DNA of 17,270 nucleotides from NCBI GenBank assembly GCA_903901395.1, contig CAIUQW010000233.1:1-17270 (forward strand), read 5' to 3'. Positions 9,351-16,376 of this stretch are shown here, piece by piece. Under the pieces are notes generated by a model that had not been told where the DNA came from, made no database searches, and saw only the letters and a program-made list of their open reading frames with translations. Origin of the DNA: an uncultured Chlorobiales bacterium. Lineage in GTDB: Bacteria; Bacteroidota; Chlorobiia; Chlorobiales; Chlorobiaceae. Each line of letters starts with the position of its first letter. The stretch's first letter is position 1. Made by a program: the position numbers and the translations under genes.

Positions 9351-9746
9351 TACCTTTGAATTAATGTCCAAAGCTATACTAATTACAATACTAATACTAT
9401 AATGAACTGTTTTTCAAAAAAAATATCATAACTCATGGAATCGCATTATTGTGTAACCATATTAGGGTCGGCCAGAATCAGCGAGGAAAACGAGTATCAT
9501 GTCAACTGTAAATAGTCTGAATCCTCTGTCATTGCGAGAAGCGAAGCGACGTGGCAATCCAAGCGAAATGGCGACGGCAGGAACAATGGATCGCCACGTC
9601 CCAACCTGTCGGGACTCGCGATGACGAATCCTTGTTCAGAAACAATTATTCGTCTGTTTTATTTTGACACCCCAGCAGCTCTCTCCTCATGATTTCATTG
9701 TATCGAAACCAAAATTGCGGTCATTATTTTCCAGCGGAACGGCTCG
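9351..9746. other. Non-coding spacer between the AT-rich cassette and uppP
   Basis: The spacer is 396 bp. Its left part (9351-9450) keeps the AT-rich composition of the cassette and its right part returns toward core composition. The only clear content is the inverted repeat at 9528-9626, listed separately. The two flanking genes converge here; no strong terminator hairpin with a T-tract was seen. I see no ORF with a plausible start signal. Confidence 0.6.
9528..9626. repeat. Interspersed inverted repeat (GTCATTGCGAG type)
   Basis: The left arm runs GTCATTGCGAG...GACGTGGCAATCC (9528-9560). The right arm (9588-9626), read on the other strand, runs GTCATCGCGAG...GACGTGGCGATCC, so the arms are near-perfect inverted copies around a roughly 27-bp centre. 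This is the form of small interspersed repeats common in green sulfur bacterial and other genomes. A GTCCC/GGGAC stem sits inside the right arm. It marks the right side of the AT-rich cassette and shares its 13-bp core with 5605-5617. Confidence 0.7.
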
Positions 9747-10595
9747 TCAGGGCGTCAGTCTGCCGGTCGAGAGCATGACGATCAGGCCGATGCCGAGGAT
9801 CAGGCGGTAGGCGATGAAAATGCCGGTGCTGTGGCGCTTCAGATAGGTGATCAGAAACGCAATGGAGAGGTAGCCGAAGATGAAGGCGGCGACGGTTGCG
9901 GCGATGAGATTGACCATTTCGTGCGTCGAGGCCAGAAGTTGATGACGAACTTCGTAGAGTTCGAGCATCCCGGCGGCGAAGACCGAGGGGAGCGAGAGCA
10001 GGAAGGAGAATCGCGCGGCGGTTTCGCGGTCGAGGTTGCGGAAGAGGCCGCCGGTGATGGTGACACCGGAGCGCGACGAGCCGGGAATGAGCGCCATCGC
10101 CTGCGCAAGGCCGATGATGATGGCGTCCATCCAGCCGATCTCCTTGATCGCTTTGCCTCGGCGTCCGTCGCGGGCACGGTTGGCGGTGTGTTTTTCAGCC
10201 ACGACGAGCACGAGCGCGAGGCCGATCATCGAAGCAGCGACAATGTAGAGCGAACGCAGCACGGTTTCGATTTCGTGCTTGAAGAGCAGGCCCAAAACGA
10301 CAATCGGCACGGTGCCGACGGCGATCATCCAGCCCGTCCGCGCCTCGTCCGTTTCGAGCGGCTTGCCCTTGAAAAGGCCGGAGATGACCGCGCTGCTGAT
10401 CGAGATAATATCCTTTATGAAATAGATCATCACCGCCAGCAGCGTGCCGATCTGGATGATCGCCGTGAAGGCCGCGCCGGGATCCTTGATCCCCATGAAT
10501 TCCGGGACGATGCGCAGGTGCGCGGAGCTGCTGATGGGCAGGAATTCTGTGAGTCCCTGCACGATGCCGAGGATGATTGCCTGGATGAGCGTCAT
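9747..10595 (-). CDS. uppP: Undecaprenyl-diphosphatase UppP (BacA)
   Basis: The 282-residue integral membrane phosphatase dephosphorylates undecaprenyl diphosphate to recycle the lipid carrier for peptidoglycan and polysaccharide assembly; it can confer bacitracin tolerance. The signature GLTEFLPISSSAHL (14-27) contains the catalytic Glu/Ser/His region. The second motif, PGSSRSG (171-177), is intact. Multiple hydrophobic helices run through the whole protein. Length is normal. It is the last gene of pdxJ-rdgB-uppP, starting 18 bp after the rdgB stop. Confidence 0.97.
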   Translation of the reverse strand: MTLIQAIILGIVQGLTEFLPISSSAHLRIVPEFMGIKDPGAAFTAIIQIGTLLAVMIYFIKDIISISSAVISGLFKGKPLETDEARTGWMIAVGTVPIVVLGLLFKHEIETVLRSLYIVAASMIGLALVLVVAEKHTANRARDGRRGKAIKEIGWMDAIIIGLAQAMALIPGSSRSGVTITGGLFRNLDRETAARFSFLLSLPSVFAAGMLELYEVRHQLLASTHEMVNLIAATVAAFIFGYLSIAFLITYLKRHSTGIFIAYRLILGIGLIVMLSTGRLTP

Positions 10596-10613
10596 TGGCG
10601 TTGGTTGCTTCGG

Positions 10614-11294
10614 TTACTGAATGCCGCACTGCGAGAGCAACTCGCCGATGCGCTTTGCCGCCGCCATGACGGCGCGTCCGCGGTGGCTGATGCGGTTTTT
10701 CTCGTCGATGGTGAGCTGGGCGAAGGTGCGCTCCATCCCCTCCGGCGCGAAGACCGGGTCGTAGCCGAAACCGCCGTCGCCCTGCGGCTCCGTGGTGATG
10801 ACGCCATCGACGTGGCCGTCGGTGGTTTCGTCCAGCAGCATCGCGCCGCCCTCCGCCACGGGCAGGCGGCCCTTCATGGCGATGACCGTGCGGAAGCAGG
10901 CCGAACGCTCGCTCTTGCCGCGCATCTCAGCGAGCAGGTGGCGCACGTTGTCCTCGTAGGTGCGCGTCGCCCCTTCCGGCACGGGCGCGTAACGGGCGGA
11001 GTAGACGCCGGGCGCGCCGTCGAGCGCCGTGACTTCGAGGCCGGTGTCGTCGGCGAGCGCGATGAACCAGTCGAGGCGCGGCGCGACCAGCTCGAAAATC
11101 GCCTCCGCTTTCAGCCGCGCATTGCCTTCGAGCGTCGGCTCGGTCTCCTCGACCTCGATGTCAAGGCCGAGGTCATGGAGCGAGTGGACGCTGATGCCCG
11201 AAGCGAGACCTTCGAGCACCGGTTTCAGTTCGCGAACCTTGTCCTTGTTGCCCGTGGCGAGGACGATGGTGATTTCAGGGTGTTTCGCTTCCAT
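10614..11294 (-). CDS. rdgB: Non-canonical purine NTP pyrophosphatase RdgB/HAM1
   Basis: The 226-residue house-cleaning enzyme hydrolyses ITP, dITP and XTP to monophosphates, preventing inosine and xanthine incorporation into nucleic acids. The nucleotide-binding motif is VLATGNKDKVREL (11-23). ADDTGLEVTALDGAPGVYSA (81-100) carries the metal-binding acidic residues. FGYDPVF, the late SHRGRA motif and the EPTLEGNARLKA helix are all present. It is slightly longer than typical (about 195-205) because of an N-terminal extension and one internal segment. It starts 5 bp after the pdxJ stop and precedes uppP by 18 bp, in one operon. Confidence 0.96.
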   Translation of the reverse strand: MEAKHPEITIVLATGNKDKVRELKPVLEGLASGISVHSLHDLGLDIEVEETEPTLEGNARLKAEAIFELVAPRLDWFIALADDTGLEVTALDGAPGVYSARYAPVPEGATRTYEDNVRHLLAEMRGKSERSACFRTVIAMKGRLPVAEGGAMLLDETTDGHVDGVITTEPQGDGGFGYDPVFAPEGMERTFAQLTIDEKNRISHRGRAVMAAAKRIGELLSQCGIQ

Positions 11295-11299
11295 ATCTG

Positions 11300-12013
11300 T
11301 TATCGGCTGATGAGATCGAGAATTTCCTGAATCGCAGCCGGAAGGCCGATAAGCACGGCGCGGGAGATGATGGCGTGACCGATGCTGACCTCCTCGATGT
11401 CGTGTAACTCCTTGAATGGCGCAATGTTGAGCACGCTGAGCCCGTGCCCCGCCACGACGGTCAATCCCGCCTCGCGGGCAAATCGCGCTGAATTGCGGAT
11501 GCGCTCCAACTCGAACGCCTTTTCTTCGTCGCCAGTACGGAGCGAGTAGGTGCCGGTGTGGAACTCGACGATATTCGCACCCGCTTCGGCGGCAAGCGAG
11601 ATCGCCTCCTCTTCCGGCTCGATGAAGATGCTGACGCCGATCTCCTTTTCGCGCAACGGTTTGACAAACTCCGTGAGGCGGGTGAAATGCTTCTCGATGG
11701 CGAATCCGCCCTCGGTTGTCAGCTCCTCACGCTTCTCCGGTACGAGCGTGACGAGGTCGGGCTTGACCGAGAGCGCGATGCGCTGCATCTCGTCGGTCAT
11801 CGCCATTTCAAGATCGAGTTTGGTGGTAATCTCCTCCCTTAGCCGGGCGAGGTCGTCGTCCTTGATGTGGCGGCGATCTTCGCGCAGATGGCAAACGATG
11901 CCCGCCGCGCCGTGCCTCTCGGCGAGCAGGGCGGCTTCGACGGGGTCTGGATGTCCTTCATTTCGTGCGTTACGCAGCGTGGCGATATGGTCGATGTTGA
12001 CGGCAAGTCTCAT
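11300..12013 (-). CDS. pdxJ: Pyridoxine 5'-phosphate synthase PdxJ
   Basis: The 237-residue TIM-barrel enzyme condenses 1-deoxy-xylulose 5-phosphate with 3-amino-2-oxopropyl phosphate, giving pyridoxine 5'-phosphate in the DXP-dependent vitamin B6 pathway. Family blocks are complete: [17 protein letters not shown] (N6, D8, H9), [10 protein letters not shown] (41-50; H42, R44, R47), [47 protein letters not shown] and [10 protein letters not shown]. Length is normal. It is the promoter-proximal gene of pdxJ-rdgB-uppP, reading leftward from the spacer beside the transposase remnant. Confidence 0.98.
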   Translation of the reverse strand: MRLAVNIDHIATLRNARNEGHPDPVEAALLAERHGAAGIVCHLREDRRHIKDDDLARLREEITTKLDLEMAMTDEMQRIALSVKPDLVTLVPEKREELTTEGGFAIEKHFTRLTEFVKPLREKEIGVSIFIEPEEEAISLAAEAGANIVEFHTGTYSLRTGDEEKAFELERIRNSARFAREAGLTVVAGHGLSVLNIAPFKELHDIEEVSIGHAIISRAVLIGLPAAIQEILDLISR

Positions 12014-12129
12014 GGAAGTAGTCTCTTATGCGATGTTCATGCTTGGGGAATGATCCCGGTGAGTTGGGAAGATAGGCAAAACAAAAGAAACAAACCGCAA
12101 AATCAGCGGCGGGCCGGGTTGACAGGGCG

Positions 12130-12420
12130 GGGGAGTTGCAAGGTCGAGATTGTGGAAAGGATGCCGAAGTGACGGAACTGGTAGACGATGCCGTCGAAGT
12201 ATGCCGAAGCGTCGAGCTGATCAAGGTGTCCGAGACTTCGATCTCGGAGAGTTCCATGAGCACGGTTGGCATGTCGTGAGCAAACATGCTTCGGGTAAAC
12301 ATGGCTAAAATTTTTCTCTCGAATCCTTTGAGACGCATCTGGTGCTTTTGAATCAGTTGCGGCTCGAAGCTGTCGATGCGGTCGCGCGTCGGCTGGATTT
12401 CGAACGGTATTGTCTCCAGA
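12130..12420 (-). pseudogene. Decayed IS256 (mutator)-family transposase remnant
   Basis: Reverse-strand translation from about 12419 gives ETIPFEIQPTRDRIDSFEPQ, then QKHQMRLKGFERKILAMFTR and LSEIEVSDTLISS. This aligns by eye with the IS256-family segment EIRIPRDRxGxFEPQ...GFDEKILSMYARGMT...ELYGVEVSPxLIS. Near 12213 the matching frame shifts: LDQLDASAYFDGIVYQFRHF corresponds to the RPLDxVYPIVYFDAL...VKVR block holding a catalytic Asp. The rest of the transposase, including the later DDE residues, is absent. The frame breaks and missing ends mean it cannot be active. It sits between pdxJ and the AT-rich right half of the window. Boundaries are approximate. Confidence 0.72.
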
Positions 12421-12728
12421 TTTGCAACCGTTGCTTATCGGCAAGATTGTCTTAGAAGTTGGCAAGCTGACCGCAGACCGGACAATCGAGGGTTTTATCA
12501 TTATAGCTCTGCATGATCTCGATCAGTTTGCCAGTCAGAGATAAATTGACATTTTCGAATTGACGATTTCAGTACTTCAGTTGGAAAACAGGCAATGACG
12601 CCAAGCAATCTGTAACACGCCTTCTTTTCACGATATTCCCGAAGAAGCAAAAAAGAAATTATCAAGCTCTGAATAAACTCTATCAGATGATTAAATGTAT
12701 CTCCATATAGATATTTGCGATTGTGATA
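12421..12728. other. Spacer between the transposase remnant and the PEP-CTERM pseudogene
   Basis: No intact gene is visible. On the minus strand a short open stretch (about 12572-12453) encodes NLSLTGKLIEIMQSYNDKTL followed by DCPVCGQLANF and a stop. The CxxC makes it look like a zinc-ribbon fragment, possibly more mobile-element debris, but I cannot assign it. Base composition changes here from the GC-rich core to the AT-rich region that fills the rest of the window. Confidence 0.4.
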
Positions 12729-13466
12729 TTATCGCGATGACTTTTTGTATCTCTTTGATTTTTTTTCCATTATGGCAAAAAATGAACCAACTCCAATTAA
12801 CACGATAGTCGAAGGCTCAGGAACTGCTGTCAGGGTTGAATTTTCTAATAACTGGATACCATTTAATGCGCCAATCGATGCATTGATTCCAGGCCCGTAA
12901 GAAAAACTCAAGTTTCCCGAAGTATCAGTCTTGATCCTTCTGATTATTATGTCGTATGATCCATAAACAAACGCCGCATAATTTACAGTATTGGTAATCG
13001 TGTAATCCATTCCATTAACTGTAAAAGTCGTCGTTGGATACTTTGTATTTTGTTGCTTCCTGTGAATACAAGTATAAATCATATGTAGCAAAACGATTCA
13101 AATAAGTAAAGTCAATAGTTGCCAAGCTACCAGTCAGCGCGTAGTATTTCATCATTTTATCATCATTCGTTCCAGAAAAACATCTTTACTTGCATTGATC
13201 ACGCCAAGAGTATCAGAATTTTCGGTAACAAGAGCTGAAGAAAAGGCACCAATTGACAACGTTATTGTAACAGGTGGCACATCATTGTTTGCATTGTATA
13301 GATTCCAGAACTTTCCATTATTCCCACACTTTGCCGGGTCATCGTATACTGGCGTCTGGTCGCATAATCCAAATTGGATATTGATCAGGTTTTCCGATTT
13401 TGCTTCTACTATCTAAAAGTTAAATATGAGCATCGAGATTAACAGTGCTGAAGATATTATTTTCAT
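12729..13466 (-). pseudogene. PEP-CTERM sorting-domain protein gene, broken by one stop and two frameshifts
   Basis: The reconstructed product is an exported protein of about 245 residues ending in a PEP-CTERM signal: TAVPEPSTIVLIGVGSFFAI, a short transmembrane stretch, then basic EKKSKRYKKSSR. Such tails are recognised by exosortase. The reading starts at ATG 13466 with a signal peptide, MKIISSALLISMLIFNF, then meets an in-frame TAG (13415-13413, codon 18). It continues in the same frame as IVEAKSENLINIQFGLCDQ. A T-run at 13180-13176 appears one base short and shifts the frame (then SGTNDDKMMKYYALTGS). A second shift lies near 13051-13040, entering KYPTTTFTVNGMDYTITN. From about 13091 to the stop at 12729 the last frame is intact. 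Protein-like sequence on both sides of every break shows one former gene, or assembly errors. No exosortase gene is in the window. Confidence 0.78.
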
Positions 13467-13659
13467 TTCTCGCCACTTGTTCTGATTTTTTTATACTCAT
13501 TTATTTCAATTACTCAGCTTGCCTATGTTGAATACATTTAATGATAATTAGAAACATAGAGCTGCTCTCTTACAGTAGCGATCCAGCGCATCTATTGATA
13601 AACGTGATATAGATATGTAATAATACTTCAAAAACAAGATTATGAGATTAATTGTTATA
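13467..13659. other. AT-rich divergent spacer upstream of the PEP-CTERM remnant
   Basis: The spacer lies between the leftward PEP-CTERM pseudogene and the rightward small ORF/cpsB pair, so it may hold both promoters. I looked for a sigma-54 type GG-N10-GC element, which is known to drive some PEP-CTERM genes, and found no convincing match on either strand. Confidence 0.4.
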
Positions 13660-13687
13660 TCATATGATCTCTTGTGAGATCATATGA
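13660..13687. promoter_or_regulatory. Perfect 12-bp inverted repeat with 4-nt loop
   Basis: TCATATGATCTC, loop TTGT, GAGATCATATGA. The right arm contains the ATG of the small ORF at 13684, so a transcript would hide that start in a stable hairpin. Alternatively it is a dimeric operator for the rightward small ORF/cpsB unit. No T-tract follows, so a terminator role is unlikely. Confidence 0.5.
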
Positions 13688-13890
13688 CAATACATGAGTG
13701 TGTATTTTGTAAGAAATCTAAATTATTATTTGTACAATTAACTGAAGGAGATGGATTATTGATTATTTTCTTATTAAGGCTCATGACACAAGAGAAGTCT
13801 ATAAGCCTCCTATGTGTTCGTCCTGAGCAACATCATCAAAATGTGCTATTTGCGCTTCCTGTAAAAGAATTAATTCTATATAAGAAATAA
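13684..13890 (+). CDS. Possible small ORF upstream of cpsB, unknown
   Basis: This 68-codon open frame ends 7 bp before the cpsB-like start, a spacing typical of co-transcribed genes. The product starts MTIHECVFCKKSKLLFVQ, with a CxxC, contains a hydrophobic patch (LLIIFLLRL) and ends LFALPVKELILYKK. I recognise no family. There is no Shine-Dalgarno and the ATG lies inside a palindrome, so it may be a chance frame or the remnant of a larger gene. Confidence 0.3.
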   Translation: MTIHECVFCKKSKLLFVQLTEGDGLLIIFLLRLMTQEKSISLLCVRPEQHHQNVLFALPVKELILYKK

Positions 13891-13897
13891 TACTTAT

Positions 13898-14656
13898 ATG
13901 ATTGACTATCATTGTCACATTTTGCCGGGTCTTGACGATGGGCCATCTACTATGGATGAATCTGTCAAAATGGCCAAAATGCTCTCAGCAGCAGGTTATA
14001 GTACAGTATATTGCACCCCGCACAAGGTTAAAAATTTGTATGATAGAAGTAATGATGCAGTTCGTCGATCCATAAAAGAAATGCAAAGAGAGTTGTGTCG
14101 GCAAGGGATCGCTCTTCGACTTCTTGCAGGTAGAGAATATATCTTAGATAATCATTTTTTAGAATATATAAATGACTTGATGCCGCTTGAGGGTACCAGT
14201 TATTTACTCATAGAAATACCTTCCGGTTCTTATCAAGGGATGATTCTTGATTCCATTACAGCGATTTTACATAAAGGACTCACTCCAATGATCGCTCATC
14301 CTGAGCGCTGCAGAATTCTCACTGACCAGCGAAACAATATAATCCCAAAATCTTTGAGCTTTTTCAGGAGAAATTCTATTTACGCAAAAATGCGGCTCGA
14401 ATATTCCTATCAGCACATCGATTTACTAGAATGGCTATTACAAATTGATTGCGCATTTCAATGCAATGCTGGAAGTTTGTCAGGCACTTACGGGCGTTCC
14501 GTCCAGAAAGCGTCCCAACGTTTTTTAAACAATGGAATCTACACTCACTTAGGAACCGATGCGCACGATTCTTTTTTTCTTGAAAAGATCAACCTCAATT
14601 TAAAACATGTCAACTCATGTGCATCCAAAATGTATTCATCACTTGCTTTTGAATAA
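13898..14656 (+). CDS. CpsB/YwqE-family PHP-type tyrosine phosphatase
   Basis: This 252-residue metal-dependent phosphatase is of the polymerase-and-histidinol-phosphatase (PHP) class. Known members dephosphorylate bacterial tyrosine kinases (Wzc/CpsD/YwqD type) that control capsule or exopolysaccharide chain length. Metal-ligand motifs are in order: DYHCHILPGLDDGP (3-16; H5, H7), TPH (40-42), AGREY (77-81; E80), IAHPERC (132-138; H134), CNAGSLSG (189-196) and GTDAHD (219-224). The segment between the HPER and CNAGS motifs (about 139-188) seems longer than in typical homologues. No clear ribosome-binding site is visible, so coupling to the upstream small ORF is possible. No kinase or Wzx/Wzy gene is visible; they may lie beyond the right edge or elsewhere. 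Confidence 0.9.
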   Translation: MIDYHCHILPGLDDGPSTMDESVKMAKMLSAAGYSTVYCTPHKVKNLYDRSNDAVRRSIKEMQRELCRQGIALRLLAGREYILDNHFLEYINDLMPLEGTSYLLIEIPSGSYQGMILDSITAILHKGLTPMIAHPERCRILTDQRNNIIPKSLSFFRRNSIYAKMRLEYSYQHIDLLEWLLQIDCAFQCNAGSLSGTYGRSVQKASQRFLNNGIYTHLGTDAHDSFFLEKINLNLKHVNSCASKMYSSLAFE

Positions 14657-14672
14657 AAAATACTTCAATATC

Positions 14673-14691
14673 TTTTTGGGTTGACCAAAAA
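14673..14691. terminator. Weak A/T-flanked hairpin after cpsB
   Basis: TTTTTGG, loop GTTGA, CCAAAAA: a 7-bp stem made of the classic A-tract/T-tract arms of a bidirectional terminator, 16 bp after the cpsB stop, between two convergent genes. The GC core is only two base pairs, so efficiency is doubtful. Confidence 0.3.
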
Positions 14692-14694
14692 AAT

Positions 14695-14807
14695 GTGCCA
14701 CCGTTTGATCAAGCTGCATATGATCAAAACGATTTGACATCAAGAGAAATCAAACGAGTAGAAACTCGATAATTCTATGAATAAAGTTTTTATTTAAACG
14801 GTGACAC
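14695..14807. repeat. 113-bp element with 12-bp terminal inverted repeats
   Basis: The left end GTGCCACCGTTT (14695-14706) and the right end AAACGGTGACAC (14796-14807) are inverted copies with one mismatch. Inside, TTTGATC and GATCAAAAC form a second imperfect pair next to the left end. No coding sequence fits inside. It has the form of a MITE or of deleted insertion-sequence ends; the AAACGGTG(A/G)CAC core with adjacent GATCAAA resembles repeats I associate with IS21-type termini (memory-based, uncertain). No clear target duplication is seen. Confidence 0.45.
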
Positions 14808-14853
14808 CATATTTATTAATAATTTATTTCAATAAATAACCATGGATAAACGA

Positions 14854-15582
14854 TCAATGCATTTCAATACTTGCAATAAAACTGTATCCTAATGCGTTCG
14901 CTGTTTTGATTGGTGTCTCAAGAGATGGTGATATTTTTTTTCTTAGTCGATAGACAAGCGACTCAAGAGAGTGGTTTCCATATTTATCTTTCTGATAATC
15001 CAACAGGCGAAGAAGAGCTTCTCTGGAAACCACCCCTTTTTGAGGTTCCTTAGCAAGGCGCTCAAGCAGCATATATTCTTTTGCAGTTAAACGTAACGTG
15101 TTTTCATCAGGAGTGATAAGCATCCACTCTTCAGCTTTTAAAATCCACTTCCCTTGATAATGTTTTATCTGTTTATCATCTCCTGTTTTATTGGTAGGAT
15201 TTTCAACCTGCATAAGTGCACTCGCTGCTGAGAATATTTCACGAAAATCAACTGGTTTCACAAGATAAATACCTGCTCCAGACTCGTAACCGCGAATTCT
15301 GTCTTCAACTGATGAGCGACCAGAAATTATCAGAGTTCGAGTTTTTGTGTTTGTTCGAAGATAATTTGAAATCACCAAACCATCCTGATCAGGCAAACCG
15401 AGATCAATAATAGCGACATCATAAACATTTTTCGCAATTGCCTCATAGAGTTCTACTGCTGAACCAAAGGCAGTGACATCATATCCTTTTCCCCGCAAAT
15501 ATTTTGCGAGGCTATCTCGAAAATCATAGTCATCTTCGACGATAACAGTGCGCATGACGCAGGTCTTTGAAATCGTTGACAT
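14854..15582 (-). CDS. OmpR/PhoB-family two-component response regulator
   Basis: This 242-residue transcription factor has an N-terminal receiver domain and a C-terminal winged helix. The receiver acidic pocket is E16-D17-D18 (VIVEDDYDF), with phospho-acceptor D60 (VAIIDLGLPDQDG), the Ser/Thr switch S87 (LIISGRSS), and K109 in YLVKPVDF. The DNA-binding half contains LRLTAKEYMLLERLAKEPQK, then VSREALLRLL, the recognition-helix block SLESLVYRLRKKI and the terminal hairpin NALGYSFIA. The methionine at residue 10 (15555) is an alternative start closer to the family norm. It lies 14 bp after the kinase gene with no obvious ribosome-binding site, suggesting coupled translation. Targets are unknown; the neighbouring PEP-CTERM/cpsB genes are candidates by proximity only. 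Confidence 0.93.
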   Translation of the reverse strand: MSTISKTCVMRTVIVEDDYDFRDSLAKYLRGKGYDVTAFGSAVELYEAIAKNVYDVAIIDLGLPDQDGLVISNYLRTNTKTRTLIISGRSSVEDRIRGYESGAGIYLVKPVDFREIFSAASALMQVENPTNKTGDDKQIKHYQGKWILKAEEWMLITPDENTLRLTAKEYMLLERLAKEPQKGVVSREALLRLLDYQKDKYGNHSLESLVYRLRKKISPSLETPIKTANALGYSFIASIEMH

Positions 15583-15596
15583 TTGAATATATTAAT

Positions 15597-16376
15597 TTAG
15601 ATGTTGTGAATTGCTTCTGTTTTACCTTGCGCTTTTTGTACTAAAAAATTGTTAAGGGGAAGACATACACTCACCTTAAAACGACCATCATAGAAATCAA
15701 GTGATACGGCACCTCCTTGTTGCTCTACTATCTTGCAAGCAAGCCATAAGCCTATTCCATCACCAGGTCTTGAGTCTTTGCTTTTCTTGCCACGATAAAA
15801 TTTTTCAAAATAATGTTTCAGTTCTTCTGAATCCGCAAAATCTGTTTGATTAATAATGCTGATAAATATAAAACCGTTTTTAGCATAATACTCGATCAAT
15901 ACTTCTGTTCCGGGTAGTGAGTATTTAGCAGCATTTTCGAATAAATTTACAAATGCAATATTCAAGTATGCAGAATCCACATAAATTGTACCTGCACAGT
16001 TCAATGCACTGATTAAGAACGTACGATCAGGCCAAATGATTCGAACTTTTTGTAACAGAATCTCAAAATATTCTTCTATACTTGTTAAATTGTGATGATT
16101 ATTATCGAAAATGTAGCTCTCTCTCTCTCTCTCGATAAAGATATTTAACAGATCATTAATCCTTCCCAGAGCTCGTTTAATTTTTGTTATTTCAATTTTT
16201 CCTTCTTGTAATGGATCGCATATCATTGTATCTTCGAGCAAATTAAGACTTCCCTGAATAACTGCAAGAGGCGTTCGAAACTCATGCGACATCATTGTCA
16301 AAAACTCTTTGCGGTGTTTAGAAGTCGATTTTTCAGACTTCGATTTTATTTCGAAATATTCTTTATTTATTTTCAT
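15597..16376 (-). CDS. Soluble sensor-less histidine kinase
   Basis: This 259-residue cytoplasmic kinase presumably phosphorylates the adjacent response regulator. A HisKA dimerisation domain carries H31 in MMSHEFRTPLAVIQGSLNLL. A HATPase_c domain follows, with the N-box NLFENAAKYS (144-153, N148) and a G2 box GDGIGLWLACKIVEQQGG (205-222). There is no transmembrane helix and no PAS, GAF or HAMP module: only about 25 residues precede HisKA, and an in-frame stop lies just upstream of the ATG, so it is not simply mis-started. The usual G1 box (DxGxG) is not recognisable: INQTDFADSE stands in its place before FEKFYRG. A (CT)8 tract lies in the coding sequence. Signal input must come from a partner protein or from a lost sensor domain. 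Confidence 0.88.
   Translation of the reverse strand: MKINKEYFEIKSKSEKSTSKHRKEFLTMMSHEFRTPLAVIQGSLNLLEDTMICDPLQEGKIEITKIKRALGRINDLLNIFIERERESYIFDNNHHNLTSIEEYFEILLQKVRIIWPDRTFLISALNCAGTIYVDSAYLNIAFVNLFENAAKYSLPGTEVLIEYYAKNGFIFISIINQTDFADSEELKHYFEKFYRGKKSKDSRPGDGIGLWLACKIVEQQGGAVSLDFYDGRFKVSVCLPLNNFLVQKAQGKTEAIHNI
16117..16133. repeat. (CT)8C dinucleotide microsatellite within the kinase gene
   Basis: Seventeen bases of uninterrupted alternating C and T on the plus strand encode, on the minus strand, the ERERES stretch at kinase residues 82-87, in the linker between the HisKA and ATPase domains. Gain or loss of one unit would shift the frame and remove the ATPase domain. Confidence 0.9.

Noticed and set aside
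9831..11330. A 499-codon open frame on the plus strand opposite uppP and rdgB
   Set aside because: It is antisense to two complete, motif-verified genes; its composition is Arg/Asp/His-rich shadow sequence typical of high-GC third-position bias.
13274..13292. GTGGCACATCATTGTTTGC as a sigma-54 promoter
   Set aside because: The TGGCAC and TTGC blocks are three bases too far apart and the site lies inside the PEP-CTERM pseudogene, not upstream of a gene.
13195..13416. A 73-codon plus-strand ORF
   Set aside because: It is antisense to the reconstructed PEP-CTERM reading, which is far more protein-like (signal peptide and sorting tail in the same series).
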